This document shows positions 6,895 to 10,133 of a stretch of DNA of 10,133 bases, piece after piece. The number at the start of each line of letters is the position of its first letter. The first letter of the stretch is position 1. The position numbers and the translations under genes are program-made. Under the pieces are notes generated by a model that had not been told where the DNA came from, made no database searches, and worked only from the letters and a program-made list of their open reading frames with translations. The DNA is from Stenotrophomonas sp. (GTDB lineage Bacteria; Pseudomonadota; Gammaproteobacteria; Xanthomonadales; Xanthomonadaceae), in NCBI GenBank assembly GCA_003510825.1, contig DOKO01000113.1, positions 511 through 10,643 of the forward strand. The letters run 5' to 3'.

Positions 6895-7017
6895 CTTGGC
6901 GTGCCCAAGATGAATCGCCATCGATAAAGGATGGCCGGGACTTCCAAGCCCGTGTAGCTGGTGTTGTTTACGCTTGTCAGCCGGCGTCGTTCCCGTGTGG
7001 GCGACGCCGGCTGGCAA
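6895..7017 (+). other. Run of hairpins upstream of the structured leader
   Basis: Four consecutive hairpins can be drawn. CTTGG/CCAAG is at 6895-6899 and 6905-6909. GCCATC/GATGGC is at 6917-6922 and 6930-6935. CGGG/CCCG is at 6936-6939 and 6949-6952. The last is a strong 16-bp stem (6974-6989 with 7002-7017) with a single G-U wobble and a 12-base loop. No U tract follows the long stem, so it is not a standard terminator. Density and order suggest a folded 5' leader that continues into the element at 7034-7109. A DNA-level palindrome is the alternative. Confidence 0.45.
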
Positions 7018-7033
7018 TCCGTCTGCTGCTTTA

Positions 7034-7109
7034 TGGCGGGCGGTGCGTGGGGGCCTTGTGCCCGCCGGCTCACCAACTCCCGGTCTTGGAAGCCACGCAT
7101 CGCCTGCCA
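7034..7109 (+). ncRNA. Candidate structured leader RNA with three-way-junction shape
   Basis: A 17-bp closing helix pairs 7034-7050 with 7093-7109 without a mismatch, using two G-U wobbles. It encloses two small hairpins: GGGC/GCCC (7051-7054, 7060-7063, loop CTTGT) and GCCGG/CCGGT (7064-7068, 7080-7084, loop of 11). The element ends 41 bases before the ATG at 7151, leaving the GAGGA ribosome binding site free. From memory it resembles the conserved region ahead of small DUF3077/DUF6124 genes in Pseudomonas and icd-like genes of P4-type elements; this is unverified. The wobble pairs are consistent with RNA-level selection but do not prove it. Confidence 0.5.
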
Positions 7110-7150
7110 CCCTTGCCGGTGGCATCTCCGTTCCTGCCGAGGATGCCCGC

Positions 7151-7555
7151 ATGTCCAAATCCCGCCACCCGTACCTGGCCGCCACGCTCGGTGACGCCAT
7201 CACCCGCCTGCCGCCCGAACTGGCCCAGCCGCTGGAAGCCGCCTTCGCTGCCGCGAACGAAGCGCCCTCCTCCATCACCCTGCGCAGCTGCCTGCAGCAG
7301 ATCGCGGCCGGCGATACGGCCGGCGGACAGCCATGGCATGGCCCGGTCCGCACACCCGGCGAGGCCGTCGCCAACGCACGGCGGGATCGCGCGGCCACCG
7401 GCCTGGTGTCGCTGCTGGAGCTTTACCACGCCACCGAACGCGTGCGCGTGGATGGCGAGGAGAAAGACGATATCGGCGACGGCTCGCGTGAGGGACTGAT
7501 GCTGGCCTGCCGGGGGTTGGCCGAGTACGTGGCGTTGCAGTCGCGGGCGGGGTGA
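7151..7555 (+). CDS. Small uncharacterised protein (134 aa)
   Basis: I do not recognise this family. The start at 7151 is supported by GAGGA 7 bases upstream; a TTG start at 6974 would force translation through the hairpin region and is rejected. The protein appears soluble, with no signal peptide or membrane helix. Three parts are visible: an Ala/Leu-rich helical N-terminus (8-53, LAATLGDAITRLPPELAQPLEAAFAAA), a Gly/Pro-containing linker (54-72), and a C-terminal region (75-130) with two likely helices, GLVSLLELYHATERVRV (84-100) and EGLMLACRGLAEYVALQ (114-130), separated by an acidic turn (DGEEKDDIGDG, 101-111). It ends 11 bases from the convergent PEP-mutase-HTH gene, with no terminator between them. 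The structured leader before it suggests control after transcription starts. Confidence 0.75.
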   Translation: MSKSRHPYLAATLGDAITRLPPELAQPLEAAFAAANEAPSSITLRSCLQQIAAGDTAGGQPWHGPVRTPGEAVANARRDRAATGLVSLLELYHATERVRVDGEEKDDIGDGSREGLMLACRGLAEYVALQSRAG

Positions 7556-7566
7556 GCCCTGCAAAC

Positions 7567-8637
7567 TCAGGCGACGTTCTTTGCCGCCAGCTTGCCTGCT
7601 TTGCGGGCAGGTTTGGGTTTCGGTTTGGGCTTGGCTGGCTTGCCGTTGCCATCGATCGGCACAAGGCTCAATCGAAACCCCAGCGACTTGGCCAGCTTGC
7701 TCAGATTGCCCATGGTGGGATTTCCTTCACCACGCAGCATCTTGTACAAGGTCTCGCGGGCGATGCCGGTAGTGCGCGCGAGATCAGCAATGTTGCGCGC
7801 TCGTGCCACGACACCCAGCACCGATGCAATGAATGCCGCATCGTCGGGCTCCGCAAACAGCGCATTGAGCGTGGCGTAGTCCGCTGACGGGTCGGCAGCG
7901 GAAAGCGTGCCGGCCAGCAGTGCACGGGTCGCTGCTGATGCGCTTGCCCAGGCATGCAGGAAGATCGCCGGCCCGGCACTCAGTCGGCGTACGCCGGCCG
8001 TGTGCAGGGCCGCGTTGGACGGCATGCGCGGCAGCCACATTACGTTGAGCGGCAGCGAAATCTGCCCCGCAAGCGCCCTGATCTCGTGTGGATGCTGCAT
8101 GCCGGGCACAAACGCCCCGTGCGCACCGGCCCGGGCGTAGGCCTGCAGGCGTCCCGCGCTCATCCGAATTGCCGCCTCACCCTCGGCCAAGCCGCGCAGA
8201 TACACGTCTGTGCGTGCATTGATGAACATCGGTCGCGACCCGAGGGTCTGCCGCACTTCGGCGATCTTGGCGATCAGCAGATCCGGCTCGCCGTCGCCAT
8301 CCTCGATGTTGATGCCGACCACGCCCAGCCCAGCCAGGTCCTGCACGAGCGCCGCCACTGCCTGCGGGTCGGCGCTGTAGCCATCTTCAATATCGACCGT
8401 CACCGGCAGGGTCGTGGACCGCACGATCTGGGTAACACGGTGCAGCAGGGTCTGCACTGGCAGCAACCCGCCATCGGCATGGCCACATGACCAGGCCAAC
8501 GCGGCGCTGGAGGTGCCCACCGCTTGGGCACCACATGCTTGCGCCATGCGTGCCGATGCTGCGTCCCAGACAGTGGGCATGACCAGCAGTTCGGTCTGGT
8601 CGTGCAGATCGAGGAAGCGTTGGTGGGGGTTGGACAT
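7567..8637 (-). CDS. PEP mutase/isocitrate lyase-family protein fused to an addiction-module antidote HTH domain
   Basis: This 356-residue single open frame has three parts. Residues 1-262 form a PEP-mutase/isocitrate-lyase superfamily barrel: VWDAASARM (23-31), GTSSAALAWS (41-50), VDIEDGYS (81-88), GINIEDG (108-114), INARTDVYLRG (139-149) and VRRLSAGPAIFL (216-227), with the usual family ending ADYATLNALF (252-261). Residues 265-328 match HI1420-type antidote proteins (FIASVLGVVARARNIADLARTTGIARETLYKMLRGEGNP), a Xre-like helix-turn-helix. Residues 331-356 are a Lys/Pro/Ala-rich tail. Start 8637 has GGAG 5 bases upstream. No KKCGH isocitrate-lyase motif is present, so the reaction is unknown; C-C or C-P bond lyase chemistry on a small carboxylate is typical of the superfamily. 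No RelE/HigB-like toxin gene adjoins. A perfect inverted repeat overlies its ribosome binding site. Confidence 0.9.
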   Translation of the reverse strand: MSNPHQRFLDLHDQTELLVMPTVWDAASARMAQACGAQAVGTSSAALAWSCGHADGGLLPVQTLLHRVTQIVRSTTLPVTVDIEDGYSADPQAVAALVQDLAGLGVVGINIEDGDGEPDLLIAKIAEVRQTLGSRPMFINARTDVYLRGLAEGEAAIRMSAGRLQAYARAGAHGAFVPGMQHPHEIRALAGQISLPLNVMWLPRMPSNAALHTAGVRRLSAGPAIFLHAWASASAATRALLAGTLSAADPSADYATLNALFAEPDDAAFIASVLGVVARARNIADLARTTGIARETLYKMLRGEGNPTMGNLSKLAKSLGFRLSLVPIDGNGKPAKPKPKPKPARKAGKLAAKNVA

Positions 8638-8641
8638 GGGA

Positions 8642-8667
8642 ACTCCAGTGGGATCGGGCACTGGAGT
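8642..8667. promoter_or_regulatory. Perfect 9-bp inverted repeat over the ribosome binding site of the fusion gene
   Basis: ACTCCAGTG (8642-8650) and CACTGGAGT (8659-8667) are exact reverse complements with an 8-base spacer. The proximal arm contains the minus-strand GGAG used by the start at 8637. It could be an operator for the gene's own HTH domain, as antidote proteins commonly repress their own genes, or an RNA hairpin that hides the ribosome binding site. Confidence 0.5.
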
Positions 8668-8829
8668 CTGCCGTTGCAGGTCGTGGCACGCTCGCCGTTT
8701 CCGGACGGCAATGCCATGGCCTGCTTTCCCGCCTGTGCGGGCAGCTGCCGTGTATGGCTTCAGATTCTCTGTCCACTGTCGTACGCAGGTGCGTGCTGGG
8801 ATCAGGTTCGTTTCGTTCCATCGGCTCGC

Positions 8830-8859
8830 TTGTTGCCCTGCGCCCAGCCGCCCTAAGAT
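8830..8859 (+). promoter_or_regulatory. Candidate sigma-70 promoter for the sirtuin gene
   Basis: TTGTTG (8830-8835) and TAAGAT (8854-8859, 4 of 6 to TATAAT) are separated by 18 bases. Transcription would begin near 8866, giving a leader of about 90 bases that includes the hairpin at 8913-8936. Confidence 0.35.
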
Positions 8860-8912
8860 CAAGCCGTAGCAACGAGTTGGCCCACCAAGCGGTGCGCTGA
8901 GGATGTTTCGTA

Positions 8913-8936
8913 CAGCCGGGCACAGCTTCCCGGCTG
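8913..8936 (+). other. 8-bp GC-rich hairpin in the sirtuin leader
   Basis: CAGCCGGG (8913-8920) and CCCGGCTG (8929-8936) are perfect reverse complements around an 8-base loop CACAGCTT. It lies 4 bases before the ATG at 8941 and 19 before the ATG at 8956, so it would block initiation at the first and favours the second. It could be an operator or a translation-control hairpin; there is no U tract. Confidence 0.45.
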
Positions 8937-8955
8937 CCAGATGGCGAGCGCCCGC

Positions 8956-9681
8956 ATGAAACCTGACGTAGTACCCAACAAAGTCGTTGTTCTCTCCGGG
9001 TCCGGCTTGAGCGCGGAAAGCGGCTTGCCTACATTCCGCGATTCGCACGGCCTCTGGAACAATCATTCATGGCAGGAGCTGGCCAGCCCCGAGGGTTGGA
9101 GGCTTCGTCCAGAAGCCGTCCTGGCCTTTTACAACGAGCGTCGCCTGAAGGCATGGAACGCGTTGCCAAACGCCGCACACTCGGCGATCGCTTCCTTGGA
9201 ATCGGCCTTTGAGGTGGTCGTAATCACCCAGAACGTCGATGAGCTTCACGAACGCGCTGGTTCCAGCAACGTGATTCATCTGCATGGCCAACTTGCCTAT
9301 GCGCGCGGCACGTCGGACAGCCCGAAGCGCTACCGTATCGAGGACGCTGCGATTTCGCTTGGGCAGCTGTGCGAGGACGGCACTCAGCTAAGGCCTGACA
9401 TTGTCTGGTTCGGGGAGCAGACGCAGCACATGGATGAGGCGCGATGGCACGTGTCCACTGCAGCAAAGGTTCTTGTCATAGGCACATCACTTGCCGTGCA
9501 GCCGGCGGCTTCGCTGCTCAAGGCTGCGCGCGGCAGGGCCGAGAAAGTGCTGGTCTCGCTCGAGATGGACAGGATTCCCTATGGGTTTACCTACCTGCAG
9601 GGCCTGGCAACCGCTGTGGCTCCTCGCCTGGCCGAAAAATGGCTCAACGGTGCGCGTGAAGGCTCAGACAGCGCCTCTTGA
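8956..9681 (+). CDS. Sir2-family NAD-dependent protein deacylase without zinc cysteines
   Basis: This 241-residue sirtuin removes acyl groups from lysine using NAD. The NAD-binding signature is VVLSGSGLSAESGLPTFRD (11-29), with SGSG in place of the more common TGAG. TQNVDELHERAG (91-102) and the catalytic His110 in HLHG are intact, as are LRPDIVWFGE (145-154) and GTSLAVQPA (176-184). AFYNERR (57-63) carries the Tyr-x-x-Arg pair (Tyr59, Arg62) that in CobB/SIRT5 favours acidic acyl groups such as succinyl. Only one cysteine (Cys139) exists, so the usual four-cysteine zinc site is absent; LRPDIVWFGE-type zinc-less sirtuins are known in other bacteria. Start 8956 is preferred over ATG 8941 because a hairpin abuts the latter. 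It ends 13 bases before the 3' end of tRNA-Thr on the opposite strand. Confidence 0.9.
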   Translation: MKPDVVPNKVVVLSGSGLSAESGLPTFRDSHGLWNNHSWQELASPEGWRLRPEAVLAFYNERRLKAWNALPNAAHSAIASLESAFEVVVITQNVDELHERAGSSNVIHLHGQLAYARGTSDSPKRYRIEDAAISLGQLCEDGTQLRPDIVWFGEQTQHMDEARWHVSTAAKVLVIGTSLAVQPAASLLKAARGRAEKVLVSLEMDRIPYGFTYLQGLATAVAPRLAEKWLNGAREGSDSAS

Positions 9682-9694
9682 AGCGCGAAGGTGT

Positions 9695-9770
9695 TGGTGC
9701 CGCTTATCCGAATCGAACGGATGACCTACTGTTTACAAGACAGTTGCTCTACCAACTGAGCTAAAGCGGC
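9695..9770 (-). tRNA. tRNA-Thr (anticodon UGU)
   Basis: The full cloverleaf is present on the minus strand: acceptor GCCGCTT (5' end 9770) with AAGCGGC, D arm with AGCTCAGTTGGTAGAGC, anticodon stem ACTGT/ACAGT around loop CTTGTAA, T arm ATCCG-TTCGATT-CGGAT, discriminator A and an encoded CCA (9695-9697). Anticodon TGT (plus-strand ACA at 9735-9737) reads threonine ACN codons. It lies downstream of, and in the same direction as, the SPOR-domain gene. Confidence 0.97.
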
Positions 9771-9780
9771 ATGGGTGCTT

Positions 9781-9802
9781 CACCGGCGGCAGCGCCGCGG
9801 TG
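9781..9802 (-). other. GC-rich hairpin between the SPOR gene and tRNA-Thr
   Basis: CACCG (9781-9785) pairs with CGGTG (9798-9802) and CGGC (9787-9790) with GCCG (9794-9797), with one bulged G and a 3-base loop. On the minus strand it follows the SPOR stop by 8 bases. No U tract follows, so it is either a weak terminator or a barrier separating the mRNA from the tRNA. Confidence 0.35.
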
Positions 9803-9810
9803 GGGCGATT

Positions 9811-10133
9811 CTAGCGCAGTCGCGTGCATTCCAGCGACCGCTGCTGTGCGGCACCGCTGCGCTGCTGTGCCTGCGCCGGTTCGCTGCCGGCGGCCAGCTG
9901 CCCTTCCAGCCACCACTGGCCGGCGTCACCACTGGCCACCAGGCGCGGCTGGAAGCCAGCCGCCTGCACGGCGGCGATGCGGCGCTCGGCACCCTCGCGG
10001 TTGCGGTACTGGCCCAGGGCGATGGCGTTGCTCTCTTCGCCCTGGCTGATGATGTAGTAATCGCTGAGGCCGGCAGCGACGATGCGCTTGACCATGGCCT
10101 GGGCGTCTTCGCGGCTGGCAGCGGCCGGCAGCA
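9811..10133 (-). CDS. SPOR-domain protein, C-terminal part (gene enters from outside the window)
   Basis: About 107 C-terminal codons are visible, open to the window edge; the start lies beyond it. The sequence ASREDAQAMVKRIVAAGLSDYYIISQGEESNAIALGQYRNREGAERRIAAVQAAGFQPRLV has the SPOR pattern: two alpha-beta repeats with the GxYxxRExAERR middle. SPOR domains bind denuded glycan strands of septal peptidoglycan. A Gln/Ala/Ser-rich tail (about 30 residues) follows. In many gammaproteobacteria a SPOR gene follows birA and coaX and precedes a tRNA cluster; the tRNA-Thr next to it fits that, but birA and coaX are not in view. The in-frame ATG at 10095 is internal and not the start. Confidence 0.85.
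   Translation of the reverse strand, partial: LPAAASREDAQAMVKRIVAAGLSDYYIISQGEESNAIALGQYRNREGAERRIAAVQAAGFQPRLVASGDAGQWWLEGQLAAGSEPAQAQQRSGAAQQRSLECTRLR

Larger units (their letters stand above)
6670..7150. other. 481-base intergenic block between fecI and the small plus-strand gene
   Basis: No convincing protein gene lies here; open frames crossing it lack coding character. It contains a Fur-like site next to fecI, a SMAG-like repeat, an AT-rich dyad (6797-6819), a 9-base direct repeat CGCGAACTG (6784-6792 and 6851-6859), an 8-base direct repeat AATTGATT (6835-6842 and 6875-6882), and a chain of hairpins from 6895 to 7109. A lone -10-like GATAAT (6832-6837, plus strand) has no -35 partner at normal spacing. 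The stretch from about 6790 to 6890 is clearly more AT-rich than its surroundings. Confidence 0.7.
8638..8955. other. 318-base divergent intergenic region
   Basis: It separates the fusion gene (minus) from the sirtuin gene (plus). It holds the inverted repeat at 8642-8667, a small GC hairpin CCCGC/GCGGG (around 8728-8742), a candidate plus-strand promoter (8830-8859) and the hairpin at 8913-8936. Open frames across it have no recognisable protein content. No convincing minus-strand promoter was found, though TGGACA (minus strand, around 8772) resembles a -35 without a well-spaced -10. Confidence 0.65.

Noticed and set aside
6705..7100. A 131-codon minus-strand open frame across the intergenic block
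   Set aside because: No recognisable content; it runs antisense through the hairpin elements and shows no start signal.
6974..7150. N-terminal extension of the small protein from a TTG at 6974
   Set aside because: It would translate through two strong hairpins and lacks a ribosome binding site, while the ATG at 7151 has GAGGA at good spacing.
7556..7566. A bidirectional terminator between the convergent small gene and fusion gene
   Set aside because: Only 11 bases separate the stops and no stem-loop with flanking U/A tracts can be drawn.
8387..8923. Minus-strand open frame overlapping the fusion gene, examined as a possible missing toxin
   Set aside because: Its translation is Arg/Pro/Ser-rich out-of-frame shadow without RelE/HigB features, and it overlaps the enzyme's coding region in another frame.
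8638..9066. Upstream extension of the PEP-mutase-HTH gene to 9066
   Set aside because: The extra 143 residues have no family character, run into the divergent sirtuin gene, and ignore the clear GGAG-ATG at 8637.
1..10133. CRISPR array, prophage, IS element or complete toxin-antitoxin pair
   Set aside because: No regularly spaced repeats, transposase, integrase, phage genes or toxin frame were seen; the only antitoxin-like sequence is the domain fused to the PEP-mutase-family enzyme.

Overview
The window reads as chromosomal DNA of a high-GC gammaproteobacterium, most likely Stenotrophomonas or a close Xanthomonadaceae relative. This rests on codon and GC character, protein similarity recalled from memory, and a GTAG-headed stem-loop resembling the SMAG repeats of S. 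maltophilia. No database search was possible, so the genus is an inference.

Region 1 (about 1-6669, all minus strand) is one compact heme-iron operon. In transcription order it holds a FecI-type ECF sigma factor, a FecR-type anti-sigma regulator, a TonB-dependent receptor with an N-terminal STN signalling domain, a PigA/HemO-type heme oxygenase, a small DUF454 (YbaN-like) membrane protein, ExbB, and the first 40 codons of ExbD. Genes overlap by ATGA or lie 5 to about 50 bases apart. Together they form a cell-surface-signalling circuit (receptor, FecR, FecI) linked to uptake (receptor plus ExbB/ExbD energiser) and intracellular iron release (heme oxygenase). A degenerate Fur box lies just upstream of the sigma gene.

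Region 2 (6670-7555) is an AT-richer, repeat-bearing intergenic block. It holds the Fur-like site, the SMAG-like repeat, a short AT-rich dyad, a run of hairpins, and a very regular three-way-junction-like RNA element. That element ends 41 bases upstream of a small unrecognised protein (134 aa, plus strand).

Region 3 (7567-9681) holds two divergent genes. The minus-strand one is an unusual fusion of a PEP-mutase/isocitrate-lyase-superfamily enzyme with a C-terminal HI1420-type addiction-module antidote HTH domain and a Lys/Pro-rich tail; a perfect 9-bp inverted repeat covers its ribosome binding site. The plus-strand one is a sirtuin that lacks the zinc-binding cysteines but keeps the catalytic His and the Tyr-x-x-Arg deacylase signature.

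Region 4 (9695-10133, minus strand) holds tRNA-Thr(UGU) and the 3' end of a SPOR-domain protein gene, which look like core genome.

The strongest candidates for something undescribed are the enzyme-antitoxin fusion with its putative operator and the structured leader before the small protein. Two smaller observations are a heme oxygenase carrying residues predicted to shift its cleavage regiochemistry, and a large helical insert in the receptor.
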